NCBI GenBank assembly: GCA_040772845.1
Contig: JAXGXG010000001.1
Coordinates: 3,906,001-3,970,000, forward strand
Direction of reading: 5' to 3'
DNA length: 64,000 nt
From: PWXP01 sp040772845
GTDB taxonomy: Bacteria > Planctomycetota > Planctomycetia > Pirellulales > Thermoguttaceae
Below, piece after piece: positions 52,301 to 61,600 of this stretch. The notes below the pieces were generated by a model. That model had not been told where the DNA came from. It worked only from the letters and a program-made list of their open reading frames with translations, and did not search any database. The translations under genes were made by a program, and so were the position numbers. The first letter of the stretch is position 1. The number at the start of each line of letters is the position of its first letter.

Positions 52301-52526
52301 CGCCGAAGACAGCTTCGTCCGTTCCCGCAGCCGGCCAAACGACATTCGCGGCACCATCCCAGAAACTGGCATTTGTGGTATCCCAACCTGCCCCGGCGCC
52401 GTCCTGGGCGCCCGCGGCGCCTGTATCGGCATCGTAGGTCAGCACGGCTGCTTGCGCCGAAGCCGCCGAAAGAGCCGTTGTCAACAGGATCGATACGAAC
52501 ATCCAGGAAACGACGGCGCGGTACAT
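48711..52526 (-). CDS. PEP-CTERM autotransporter-type beta-repeat protein
   Basis: 1271 residues. Signal peptide (MYRAVVSWMFVSILLTTALS...AQA), then many 'autotransporter-associated beta strand' repeats recognisable as LTKSGAGVLTLSG, DTVVDGGTLVLN, VGSGGVTVSGGTLRL. Residues about 330-615 contain three tandem 95-residue units. The end is VPEPGAGLILLSVLAYGLLARRRKD: PEP motif, hydrophobic helix and basic tail, a sorting signal for exosortase-dependent anchoring or release. No exosortase is in the window. Predicted to be an exported fibrous beta-helix protein. Confidence 0.9.
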   Translation of the reverse strand: MYRAVVSWMFVSILLTTALSAASAQAAVLTYDADTGAAGAQDGAGAGWDTTNASFWDGAANVVWPAAGTDEAVFGAGSGTAGTVAVGTISAGAITFNTPGSGAYTLSGGAITLDGTAPTIAANVNATIVSDLAGTGGLTKSGAGVLTLSGTLAYTGDTVVDGGTLVLNKGGTLGGGNTGQFSSSGHTITVNDGAVLRMTQSWAMGDGQQHHLVANGGTIEFSNSDNYQSSIELTGGAIVTSGGNRPWRVGNYDDATITVNASDMSSTISGSLCLVKTANADLITFDVADGGAEDDLLVSSTIYDHPPAGATNYGGTILAKDGLGKMVLSGANTYVGKTRIDGGTLAISADNNLGAAPASATVGHLAIAEGAMLAVTGSFTLNANRGLTVGGTLDVAVGQTLTYNGIAAGAGGLTKTGGGTLALGGANTYAGATVIDGGTLVISADNNLGAAPASATVGHLAIAEGAMLAVTGSFTLNANRGLTVGGTLDVADSQTLTYNGIAAGAGGLTKTGGGTLALGGANTYAGATVIDGGTLVISADNNLGAAPASATADHLMIAEGATLAVTSGFTLNANRGLTVGGTLDVADGQTLTYNGTVTGAGTGGLTKAGGGTLTLGGSGGNVTVGSGGVTVSGGTLRLARSSVPFDAGVFATTTPLTIENGATLEVAGMWNTGSANAITVNGGTLNFTNGSGPDSENYANNMNLANAIVTGNGIRIGNDSNAQFTVTGDAGTTVDNALMLVNSGGSARTLTLDVADGAADNDMILSGVLYDFTDRGNNRIAKTGAGTLLVTGDNTFTGTVAVDGGLLVMGHQNALGAATNALALGDVAGATLSLGSYDLNIGSLTGGGTTGGEVALGANTLTVGAAGASSTYAGTISGTGNLTKAGAGTLTLSGVLNHTGDTIVDGGTLILNGGGGLADGNLGQFGSQHTITVNSGATLAMTASWALGDGKQHTLVADGGTIDFGTAQNYQNSITLTGAKVVTATGGKPWRTGYYGGSALITVNESDVSSTISGLLCFVKAFSGGPGTTTFDVADGTAELDLDVSSVIFDHDASLSGMVLVKDGPGAMSLSGANTFAGGVNVNAGTLLVNNTTGSGTGTGAVNVSSGATLGGTGTIGGATTIAGGATLATGASVGTLTFDSDLTLQDGATWDWEFVTNTAGEYDQAVGSTLVLPAEGSGAITLNILGLDGYSLEAGDSFTLFTGDVYLGSTLLDAGTDITSMFNISDDIGWWGDWEVTAGSLILTAVPEPGAGLILLSVLAYGLLARRRKD
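50690..51545 (-). repeat. Three tandem 285-bp coding repeats
   Basis: Corresponding bases (such as GTTGTTATCGGCGCTGAT at 50901, 51186 and, with one change, 51471) are exactly 285 bp apart. Each unit encodes 95 residues including DGGTLVISADNNLGAAPAS and LNANRGLTVGGTLDVA. The first two units at the DNA level are the most alike, pointing to recent expansion. Confidence 0.92.
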
Positions 52527-52643
52527 CTCTTCATCTCCCGTTACGTACGAGGTAAGGCTCTAGCGGTCCAAGCCCCGCATTACCTTCGCAAAACACACTC
52601 GATACGTTGCATTGTCCGGTCTAAAATCCCAGATGTCAAATGC

Positions 52644-53317
52644 CAAATCTGAAATCTGAAATCAAACATCCTCGCATCCACAGCTCAATCCTTCCGGCGG
52701 CGCGCGAGCAGGCCGTAGGCCAAAACCGAAAGCAGTATGAGCCCGGCGCCCGGTTCCGGAACGGCCGTTAGGATCAGACTACCGGCCGTCACTTCCCAAT
52801 CGCCCCACCAGCCAATGTCGTCGCTGATGTTGAACATCGAAGTGATGTCGGTCCCCGCGTCCAGCAGCGTCGAACCGAGGTACACGTCCCCGGTGAACAA
52901 CGTGAAGCTGTCGCCGGCCTCCAGGCTGTAGCCGTCCAGGCCCAGGATGTTCAGCGTAATCGCACCGCTGCCTTCGGCAGGCAAAACGAGCGTGGAACCA
53001 ACCGCCTGATCGTACTCGCCTGCGGTATTGGTTACGAACTCCCAATCCCACGTAGCGCCGTCTTGCAAGGTCAGGTCACTGTCGAAAGTGAGCGTGCCCA
53101 CACTCGCGCCCGTGGCAAGGGTTGCGCCGCCTGCAATGGTGGTCGCGCCGCCGATCGTGCCTGTACCGCCAAGGGTCGCGCCGCTACTGACGTTCACGGC
53201 TCCGGTACCCGTACCCGAGCCGGTCGTGTTGTTGACCAGCAGCGTACCGGCGTTGACATTCACACCCCCGGCGAAAGTATTGGCTCCGCTCAAGGACATG
53301 GCGCCGGGACCGTCTTT
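52644..53317 (-). repeat. Near-identical 3' segment, copy 2 (partner 48672-49343)
   Basis: Same segment as copy 1, at a constant 3974-bp offset in the coding part. Upstream of 53317 the two genes diverge sharply. Confidence 0.95.
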
Positions 53318-56137
53318 GGCAAGGCTCCGCCCTTCATGGCCGCTCAGGTCGACAATCCTCGCCGAGACAACCAGATCGTGCTCGGCTGCGCCGTCAGCCA
53401 CGTCGAAGGTCGTTTTTCCCAGCCCGCCCGATCTGTTTTTCACGAAGGTAAGGGTTCCCGAAATGGTCGAGGAGACATCGCTTTGTTCAACCGTAATCGT
53501 TGCGTCGCCGGCATGATGCCCGTTCCGCCAGCTATTTCCAGTTATGGCGCCGCCGATGAGGGTAATCGTGTTCTGGTAATTCGCGCTTGTGGCGAAGTCG
53601 ATTGTTCCGCCGTCGGCAATAAGGGTGTGTTGTCCGCCGTCTCCCATCGTCCACCAGCCGGTCAATCGCAGCGTCGCACCGTTGTTGACGGTGACTGTAT
53701 TTCCTGACGCACCGAACTGCCCGGGATGACCCGCAGGGTCCAGTGAACCCGATTTGGTGAGCACCAACACGCCGCCGTTGACGATTGTGTCGCCGGTGTA
53801 ATTCAGACTCCCATCGAGTCGTAGCACGCCGGCGCCGGTCTTGATCACATCGGTCCCGGTCAGATTGTCGTAGTCGCGGAATTCTCCCGACATGACCAGA
53901 TCGTACGCAGCCGAACCGTCGGCCACATCAAGTGTCAATGTCCGCGTTCCGGTCTGATCGACGTTGTTCACCAGGACAATCGGATTGCTGATCGTAGAAG
54001 TGGCATTTCCCGTTACGGTAAAGACGGCATCGGAAAGAAGATAGCCGACCCGAATGCCATTGCCCGTAACCGTGCCGCCATCGAGACGGAGATTATTGAT
54101 ATAGTTGCTGCTGTCCTCCACACTGTTGGCCGTGATGGCGAGCGTGCCGCCAGCGACGGTAATCGGCGTGGAGTGCTTGACATTGAACTTCTGTGCAATC
54201 TCAAGGATTCCATTCGCTTCAACGCGCAACGGAGTGGCCGAGGTGAACACGCCGACGTCAAAACCGAGATCGGGCTGATCGAGCCGTAGGGTCCCATCAG
54301 CGACCGTCACACCGCTTGCTACGGTCATGGCCGATGCGGCGCCGCCCAGGGAAAGCGTTCCGGCGCCAGTCTTGGTAAGCCCCTTGCTGCCGGCAAGTCG
54401 GCCATCGATGTGCGCATTCTGGGCGACGTAGATACGGCCGCGTCCCGATGCCGATTCGATGGCAAGCGTGTTCCCGTCGTTCACAGCAGTCGTATGGTAT
54501 TGCCCTTCGCTGTTCTCGAAGGTGATGGAAGCAACCGTAACGTCTGCATCGACCGTGTTGGTGACAACGCCGGCCGTGTCGGAAGCCGCCGTATCGTCGA
54601 ACACGATGTTCTTGCCTGTCGCACTCTCGCCCGAGTCCCAATTGCTGAGAGCGCTCCAGAGCGCGTCGCCTGCCGTGCCGGTCCAGGTATTGAAATCTGC
54701 GCCGTTGCTTCCTTGTAGGAAGTGCCGGTTCACCGTCGACGCCGTGACAGAATGACCGTAAAGGGCCACCTCGTCAATGAGGCCGTTGAAGGCGAATTCC
54801 GTGCCGCTGTCGCCCCCCATTCCGATGAACAGGTTGTTGACCGTGGTGGGCGCGTAGATGGCGCTGGTCGCGGTGGCGGCAAGGATACCATTGACATACA
54901 GTCGCTGGGTTTGCGAGGCGGCATCGTACACACCGACGACATGCGCCCACTCGCCCACGACCACGTCGGCGCCGATTGCCTCGTTCCATCCGGCGCTCAC
55001 ACCGGTCCCGGTCCGGAACTCCCATCGATTGGCCTGATTGGCATAGATCATAAAGCCGTAAAGTCCACCCGAGCAACTGCGGCTGGAAAGGACGGTCCGA
55101 TAGTTGCCCTGGCTGCCATCGACGCGGGCCCAGGCCTCGACGGCGAAACTGCCCGACGGATTGAGGGCTGCGTCGTAGTTGACGGTCACCTTCGCCGTCG
55201 AATTGGTGAATGAGGCGGCCGTGTCGATTTCGTCCGCAAAGGCGGTTTCTGCCTGCCGTAACGAGACGTCACTGTAGACGCCGTTGTAGCTTGCCACGTC
55301 AACCGAGTTGTAGGCCGTTGTTCCAGCCTGCTCGCCCAGTCGCCAGTAGGCCGTCGGTCCCTCTGCGGCAATCCGCGCGGCATAGTTCGACTTGGCATTG
55401 TAGTGATCGGCAATACTCTGATGGGCTAATGCCTCGTTGAGCACGGCCACGTTATCGACAGCGCCGTTGAACCGATAATCCGTGCCGCTATCACCCCCGG
55501 CGCCGATCGTCAGAGGGTTTGCACCGTTGGGCGCGAGCGTTGCCGTACCGGAACTCACAGGATGACCATTGACATAGAAGGTTCGCGTACTGGAAACATT
55601 GTTATAGGTTGCCGCCAAGTGGACCCACTGATCTTGGATGACGGAAGGACCGCTCGTCGTGGTCCAGCCGGGACCGCCCCAGTATTGCCAGGTATTGTTG
55701 TCGGCCGCATAAAAGATGTAGCCTCCAGTCGGGCTACTTCGCCGCGAGGTGAGCGGCGAACGATAGCCTCCTGCACCACCTTGTACCTGCGCCCAGGCTT
55801 CGATGGTGTAGCTCTCCGGATTCAGTGCTGCGTCATACGGGACGCTGATCCGATTGCCCGATGCGCCGCTGAAATCCACTGCCGTTCCGAGCGTACTCAT
55901 GGCGCTGCTCACGCCGAGGGTCGGAGCCCCGACGACGGTGCCTGCGTAGGAGGCGCTCGCCGCATTGGCGACGCTGGTCGCACCGCTTGCTTCATCGAGT
56001 TGCCAGAGGGCGACGAGCGAGGCCTCGTCGGCCACGTCGACAAAAGTTGTCTGCCCATACCCAATCGAAGAGGCAAGGAAAACCGCTACCCAGAGAATAC
56101 CTGACGCACCTTGTGAAAATGCACGGCCGTCTTTCAT
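52685..56137 (-). CDS. LamG-domain PEP-CTERM beta-repeat protein
   Basis: 1150 residues; GAGG precedes the start. Signal peptide ending near IGYGQ. Two LamG/concanavalin-type domains follow (about residues 38-245 and 260-470): each has LVALWQLDEASG or TAYWRLGEQAGT at the start, then RISVPYDAALNPESYTIEAWAQV or KVTVNYDAALNPSGSFAVEAW and a WVHLAATYNN or WAHVVGVYDA strand. The second half is autotransporter-type beta repeats (GLTKTGAGTLSLGG, GGTLRLDQ). The C-terminus is the same PEP-CTERM signal as in the neighbour. LamG domains commonly bind sugars or proteins at the surface. Confidence 0.9.
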   Translation of the reverse strand: MKDGRAFSQGASGILWVAVFLASSIGYGQTTFVDVADEASLVALWQLDEASGATSVANAASASYAGTVVGAPTLGVSSAMSTLGTAVDFSGASGNRISVPYDAALNPESYTIEAWAQVQGGAGGYRSPLTSRRSSPTGGYIFYAADNNTWQYWGGPGWTTTSGPSVIQDQWVHLAATYNNVSSTRTFYVNGHPVSSGTATLAPNGANPLTIGAGGDSGTDYRFNGAVDNVAVLNEALAHQSIADHYNAKSNYAARIAAEGPTAYWRLGEQAGTTAYNSVDVASYNGVYSDVSLRQAETAFADEIDTAASFTNSTAKVTVNYDAALNPSGSFAVEAWARVDGSQGNYRTVLSSRSCSGGLYGFMIYANQANRWEFRTGTGVSAGWNEAIGADVVVGEWAHVVGVYDAASQTQRLYVNGILAATATSAIYAPTTVNNLFIGMGGDSGTEFAFNGLIDEVALYGHSVTASTVNRHFLQGSNGADFNTWTGTAGDALWSALSNWDSGESATGKNIVFDDTAASDTAGVVTNTVDADVTVASITFENSEGQYHTTAVNDGNTLAIESASGRGRIYVAQNAHIDGRLAGSKGLTKTGAGTLSLGGAASAMTVASGVTVADGTLRLDQPDLGFDVGVFTSATPLRVEANGILEIAQKFNVKHSTPITVAGGTLAITANSVEDSSNYINNLRLDGGTVTGNGIRVGYLLSDAVFTVTGNATSTISNPIVLVNNVDQTGTRTLTLDVADGSAAYDLVMSGEFRDYDNLTGTDVIKTGAGVLRLDGSLNYTGDTIVNGGVLVLTKSGSLDPAGHPGQFGASGNTVTVNNGATLRLTGWWTMGDGGQHTLIADGGTIDFATSANYQNTITLIGGAITGNSWRNGHHAGDATITVEQSDVSSTISGTLTFVKNRSGGLGKTTFDVADGAAEHDLVVSARIVDLSGHEGRSLAKDGPGAMSLSGANTFAGGVNVNAGTLLVNNTTGSGTGTGAVNVSSGATLGGTGTIGGATTIAGGATLATGASVGTLTFDSDLTLQDGATWDWEFVTNTAGEYDQAVGSTLVLPAEGSGAITLNILGLDGYSLEAGDSFTLFTGDVYLGSTLLDAGTDITSMFNISDDIGWWGDWEVTAGSLILTAVPEPGAGLILLSVLAYGLLARRRKD

Positions 56138-56662
56138 GGAACTACCTCACAACCATTCGTGTCCCCGACTGCCCCACGCATCGAACGTAAGAATGCCGGT
56201 TGCTCCGAGCGATCCTCGAATTCGCGCAGTGGGCGCAGTATGCCCGAGTTTCTCATGTCACTAGCCAGTATACTCAGGTTCAGCATGCGGGTAAAGAATT
56301 GCAGGAAGTTCCAGCAAAACGGGCGCCCCGCTCAGCAGCAGGCCCCAGCAAGAGCGATGATGTCGGGATTCATGGGGCCGGGGCGCGCGCCATCCCTACT
56401 TCGTGCGAGGGATCGCCCCTGCAACAAAGGGATGCCGACGGACTTTGCGCAAAGCAGGAACTTGTTGGAATGGATACTCCTGCCATAGACGCACGATGGG
56501 ACGCGACAGCAGTTCTGAAGACTTGTATTAGCCATTATGGGGGAACAGGTTCGTTCCAAAGAACGGTTTTCATGCCTCTTTGCATCGGCCGGTGAGCCAG
56601 AGTTGAACAGAGAGACATCACTGCAAGCGCGCTTCTGGAATCGACAAGGAGCTTCGGATGCC
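56138..56662. other. Divergent gap with CTTTGCGCAAAG palindrome
   Basis: 525 bp between the divergent LamG gene and the response regulator. The only clear element is a perfect 12-bp palindrome CTTTGCGCAAAG at 56443-56454, whose core TTTGCGCAAA recurs at 58464-58473. An imperfect GC-rich inverted repeat (GGGCGCCCCG.../...GGGGCGCGCGCC) lies near 56321-56391. No gene is supported. Confidence 0.5.
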
Positions 56663-57163
56663 ATGTCTAGTCTGAACCGAACGGTATTGATTGCCGACGA
56701 CGATCGTCCACTGGCGCGTATTCTGGAATTGCGTTGTCAGGAACTCGGCTTGCGGACGCTCGTGGTCTACGACGCCATCACGGCACTGAATGCGATTCGC
56801 CATCATCGACCGGACGTCATCTGTTTGGATGTCAACATGCCCTCGGGCAGCGGGCTGAGCGTTTGCGAGATGTTGGCCAACGATGAAGAATTCTCTTCCA
56901 TTCCCGTGATCATTCTGACGGGCCGATCGGACCACGATACGATCAAACGTTGCCACACCATGTGTGCGTACTACGTGTTGAAATCGAATGACACGTGGGC
57001 GCGTGTGGAGCCGCTGCTGCGCGAATTGCTGGATTTGGGCGGCGTGGTCGAGCCGGAAGAGCCGCCGATGACCTGCACAACGACAGCGGATCCGGCATCC
57101 TGGCTCGTGTCGATTGCCAACAACGGCGTCTACGCTGCCGGGCAAGGTTTGGAAACCTGCTGA
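56663..57163 (+). CDS. Single-domain response regulator
   Basis: 166 residues from the ATG at 56663 (AAGGAG 10-15 nt upstream). One receiver domain: acidic pocket VLIADDDRP, phospho-acceptor Asp in ICLDVNMPSG, Thr in IILTGRSD, Lys in YVLKSND. About 45 residues of unrelated tail follow, with no DNA-binding domain, so it probably works by protein contact. The opposite-strand gene that follows encodes a double receiver with the very similar phrase LDVKMPSGNGLAVCEMMA (here LDVNMPSGSGLSVCEMLA), so the two are paralogous. Confidence 0.9.
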   Translation: MSSLNRTVLIADDDRPLARILELRCQELGLRTLVVYDAITALNAIRHHRPDVICLDVNMPSGSGLSVCEMLANDEEFSSIPVIILTGRSDHDTIKRCHTMCAYYVLKSNDTWARVEPLLRELLDLGGVVEPEEPPMTCTTTADPASWLVSIANNGVYAAGQGLETC

Positions 57164-57187
57164 AGAAGAACGTCCTGGCCGTGTCGA

Positions 57188-58219
57188 TCACCCGGCGGGG
57201 ACATGCGTTCGTTCTGCGGCGCTCGCGTGCAACTGGATGTACCGCCCTAGTTCTTCGAGCAGTTCATCAAAGTTCCACGGTTTGGTGAAGTAAGCGACTA
57301 CCCCCAAGCTCAACATCGTTCGCTTAACCGCAGGGTTGGTTTCCCCGGTGAGGATGGCCCCAGGCTTTTCCGAATAGCACATCAGGTAAGCACTCTCTGC
57401 GTCGCTTGCACCAAGCGCCCGGATTCCCTGGTTCTTCAGTTGCCGCGCCAGTGCATCGCGTGTTTCCAGATTGTCATCGATTTGGAGGACCTTCAAATCC
57501 GTCCGTTCGCCGGTTTCGGTGTGCGGCACATCGGCCGGGACGTCCGAGAACGGGACTGCCTTTTCATCATCGTCCGAGAGAGAGGGCGCAGTAATCGCAG
57601 AGAGCTCCTCTTCTTCCATTTGGGAACGGAATAGCTCCTCGATAATGGCTTTGAGTTGCACCCACGCATCGGGCGATTTCTGCACGTAGTGGGCGCCGAG
57701 GCGTTTGCATCGAGCGATCGTCTGGGCGTCCGAAGCACCGGTGTAAATGATCACGGGGATTCGTGAACACTCGGGATTGGCCGCCATCATCTCGCATACG
57801 GCCAGCCCGTTTCCGGAAGGCATCTTCACATCGAGAATGGCCAGGTCGGGCAAGGCGCGATGGGCCCCCAGCAGTGCATTCACCCCGTCCGAAGACCGGA
57901 TCACCTTCAGGCCAAGCGATTCCAGCCGAATGGCCAGCGACCGCGATAATTCGGGATCGTCGTCAGCCATAAGTACGGTTTTGCCGCGCGCTTGAGGTAG
58001 GGCTTCCTGTTCCTGCTCTTGATTCATCGCTCGTTGCTCACCTTCCATGAAACGCAATCGGCGTTCGGGCGTGGGCGTTGTGTTCGCCGTATCGCGGGCT
58101 GCTTGCCTGGAACGCCGAAGCCGGCGCGTCAGAACCACGCATATCTCAACGAGGAAGAAAGCCGCCACGGCGGTCACTGCCAGAATCGTCCAATATGCGT
58201 CTGGACCGAGATCATGCAT
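57188..58219 (-). CDS. Membrane-anchored double receiver protein, second receiver degenerate
   Basis: 343 residues from the ATG at 58219. N-terminal membrane helix (YWTILAVTAVAAFFLVEICVVL) and basic segment (TRRLRRSR), then receiver 1 with all key residues (MADDDPE, AILDVKMPSG, IYTGASD, VQKSPD). A linker rich in acidic residues leads to receiver 2 (VLQIDDNLETRDAL), where the phospho-acceptor position reads AILTGETN without Asp, while the TKPW lysine is kept. Receiver 2 is therefore a pseudo-receiver. Membrane anchoring of a receiver is unusual; it may tether signalling near the membrane. It converges with the single-domain regulator upstream. Confidence 0.85.
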   Translation of the reverse strand: MHDLGPDAYWTILAVTAVAAFFLVEICVVLTRRLRRSRQAARDTANTTPTPERRLRFMEGEQRAMNQEQEQEALPQARGKTVLMADDDPELSRSLAIRLESLGLKVIRSSDGVNALLGAHRALPDLAILDVKMPSGNGLAVCEMMAANPECSRIPVIIYTGASDAQTIARCKRLGAHYVQKSPDAWVQLKAIIEELFRSQMEEEELSAITAPSLSDDDEKAVPFSDVPADVPHTETGERTDLKVLQIDDNLETRDALARQLKNQGIRALGASDAESAYLMCYSEKPGAILTGETNPAVKRTMLSLGVVAYFTKPWNFDELLEELGRYIQLHASAAERTHVPAG

Positions 58220-58447
58220 TTCAGTAAGGCTCCGTTTCGAGCAACGCGACTCGCGTCTCCCCTGCATCTTCCGCCTGTGCGCCAAGCTCAGATTGTGCCG
58301 ATTCCCGAGGACATTCTTTGGAAACACCTGCAACAAAAGGATAGCTTACCGAAGCCCCCTTGTCGTACGGTGCCCAGGAGGCATGCGGGGAGGTGCGGGC
58401 CGCCGAATACTGGCGTTCTATTGTTCTGTGATTTGGTAAAGAAACCT

Positions 58448-58482
58448 CAGGAATCTGCGCATGTTTGCGCAAACGATTCCTG
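58448..58482. promoter_or_regulatory. Inverted repeat with GTTTGCGCAAAC core
   Basis: Arms CAGGAATC and GATTCCTG enclose the perfect palindrome GTTTGCGCAAAC (58463-58474). It lies in the 451-bp gap 58220-58670, 197 nt before the histidine kinase start and 244 nt from the divergent receiver gene. The gap shows nothing else convincing. The core matches 56445-56453, about 209 nt before the other response regulator. Confidence 0.4.
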
Positions 58483-58670
58483 CCTGGAAACGGTGAAAAT
58501 GCCACGGAGGGCAAGGCGCCGCCTCGGCCCCCACTGACATGACAACCGGGCGTCGAAAACCCACGCTATACTTGGACAGAGCACCTGGATCGGCAGCCTC
58601 ATCGACTGGAAGACAAATGCGGTTGGCGGATCGCTTGAACGCAATCCCCTTGCCGTGAGGTTCAAACAGG

Positions 58671-61600
58671 ATGGCTCTCAAGGCGAAAACCATGCAATGG
58701 ACGAAGTTGGTGCTCCCGAGAGGCCTCGTACCGGCAACCATGGCCGGTCTGATGGCTGCCGGAGTCGTGCTTGTCGGGTGGTCCGTCGGCCGAACGGACC
58801 GGATGCTTCGAGACGATTCGGTGCAGCAAGTGCAACTGGTAGCCGACGCTGTCAATGCCAACGACCTTGCCATCCTGCAAGATACCAATCACGACTTGCG
58901 GGCGATTCTCACCAGACGACTGAATAGCCAGTTGTTCGCGATCCAACGGTCAATTCCTCAGTGTCGACGCATCTCTCTGTTTGGTCATACCCCGGACGGT
59001 GCATTGAACTGTCTGGCTTCGAATGTGCCGCCGGGAAGTCCGGGGAATGGTCGGCCCGGTCGTTCTCTCGGCTCGTCGCTGGAAGTGGTTCTGCGAGTGG
59101 CCGAGACGGGAGAACCTTCGGTTGACGGACCATTCGGCACGGGATCAGACATGAAGGTATCGGCCATCGCGCCGATTCGCAACCCGCGGACCGACGCCAT
59201 CATGGGCGTGTTGGTGATGGATCGCGCCGCACATGCTTGGCAGAAAGCCGAACGACTACCATCGCCGAGGCACTGAACGACTTGGGAGACATTGAACTGG
59301 AGGGAATGGCCCGATTCTTCGGCGGGTCGGAACATGTCACGCCCGAAGAGTTCGTGCAGTATGTGGGGTATCTTGCCAGGAATCCGATTCTGCGCGCCTG
59401 GGGATGGGCGCCGGCTGTCTCCAAAGCTGAGGCGGAACGCTTCACGGCAGAAGCCCGTGCGGCCGGCCATGCGAAGTTCACCATCTGGCAGCAGGGCCGA
59501 GACGGCAAGCGCAACGCCGCCGCCGTGCGCGCTTGGCGCTATCCGCTGCAGTACACGGTGTGCGGCGCCTGCGAACAAGCGATGCGGGGATACGACCTCG
59601 GTTCCGAACCGCGCTACCGCGCGGTGCTGGAAGAGGCGGCCGAAACCGGTCTGACTGCCGCCGTCGAGGCAATCACTCCGCTTGCGGAGTCGGGCAACAT
59701 GCGCGAGGTGCTTGCCGTCCGACCCGTCTTTCGCGGAGGCAATCGCGCACACCTGCAAGGATACGTACTGGCCATTCTACGAGTGCAGACATTGCTGGAA
59801 GCCGGCGGCCGCGACGATGTCACATGCATGGAACTCAGCGTTTTGGACCTGGCCGGACGGAGCGAACCGCTGGGCACAACCGGTCGTACGGCAGGACAAA
59901 CGGCAAAGGCATTCTCGCTAACGCGCCCGGTGTTCGTATTCGGGAACGTCTTTGCCGTCACGGCATATGCCGACGAGGGCTTCTACCGGGTCAATCCGGC
60001 CCGGGCCGCCTGGATGACTCTACTGACGGGCTGCTGCTGACCGCCTCTCTGGCCGTTGCGGTTTTCGGAACGTTGCGTCGCCGCGACGAGCTGGAATCGC
60101 AAGTTGTGGAGCGGACGGCTGCGCTGCGCGCCAGTGAACAGTGGCTGGCCGCCACGCTACATTCGATCAGTGACGGCGTGATTCTCACTCTGGCCAACCA
60201 CACGGCGCTCATTGCGAGGGACGGCGCGGAGCGGCAGATTGCGGACAGTTGCGCCCCGATCCGCGATGACGCCGACGCCATCATCGGCGCCGTGCTTGTC
60301 TTCCGCGACGTGACCGATGAATATCGGCGGCGTGAAGAGCTGGCCGAGGAACGCCGCCGCTTCGACTATATTCTGAGCGCAACGAAGACCGGGTTCGATA
60401 TCGTCGATAGCCAGTTCAACTTGCGGTACGTCGATCCGTCGGCCCAGAAGATCTATGGCGATCCGAAAGGGAAGAAATGCCACGAGTACTACCGGGGGCT
60501 GGACCGGCCTTGCAGCGGATGCAGCATACCGCAAGTGCTGGACAGCAAGCAGACGGTGATCCGGAAAGAGGTCATGCCGTGGGAGAACAATCGCGTCGTG
60601 GAAATGCACACGATTCCGATCCAGGATTCCAGCGGCGAGTGGCTTGCGGCCGAGTTCAAACTCGATGTTACGGAGCGGCAGGAACTGATTGACCGGTTGG
60701 AAGCGAAGAACCGGCAACTGAAACTGGCCGAGAGCCGCGCCATCGCACGCGCCAGATTCTCCTCGGCGTTGAACCAGATGGACGTCGAATCGGTGTACGA
60801 ATCGGCCCTGCGTGTGATCGCCGCCGAAATCGAGGCGCCTCTCGTTGCCGTCTTCGAAGGTCATGCCGACCGTCTGAGCTGCGGCTGCGCCATCGGCATC
60901 GACCGGCAGGTGCTCGATGCCGAGCAACTCTTACCCGAAGGTCTGCCTCGCACCGTTGCGCGTTCAGGCGAGGTCGTAACGATCCGCGGACCGTTCGACG
61001 GATCGGCGTTGCGATTGCGGGTAGGCGTCGGCGACGTGGGGCTTCATGCGATCATCGGATGGCCCATCCTGTTCCAGCGACATTGCGTGGGCGTACTTCT
61101 CACGGCGACGACTCGGTCCCTGACGGATGAGCAGGCGGAATTCGTCAAATCGCACCTGGAACACCTTGCCATCCGCATGAAGACGATCCAGATCGATGCC
61201 GAACGCGCCCGCTACCTTGCCGATCTTCGTTCGCAGGCAAAAGTGCTGGAGCGGGCCAAGGCGGAGGCCGAAAGGGCCAACCTCGCCAAGAGCATGTTCC
61301 TGGCCAATATGTCGCACGAGCTGCGCACCCCTATGAACTCGATCCTCGGATTCACCGGCCGACTTGCGAGGAAACAACCGAACGAGTCTTTGGCGGAACG
61401 CGACGTGACGGCCATCGAAATCATCGATCGAAACGCCAGGCACTTGCTGGAGCTGATCAATAGCGTTCTCGATCTCTCGAAGATCGAGGCAGGCAAAATG
61501 GACCTCGCGCTATCGCGGTTCGATCTGCTGGACGCCATCCGCGATGTGACGCGTCGAACGGCGTCTTTGACCGGCGCCGAGAAACTGGAACTCCAGATGG

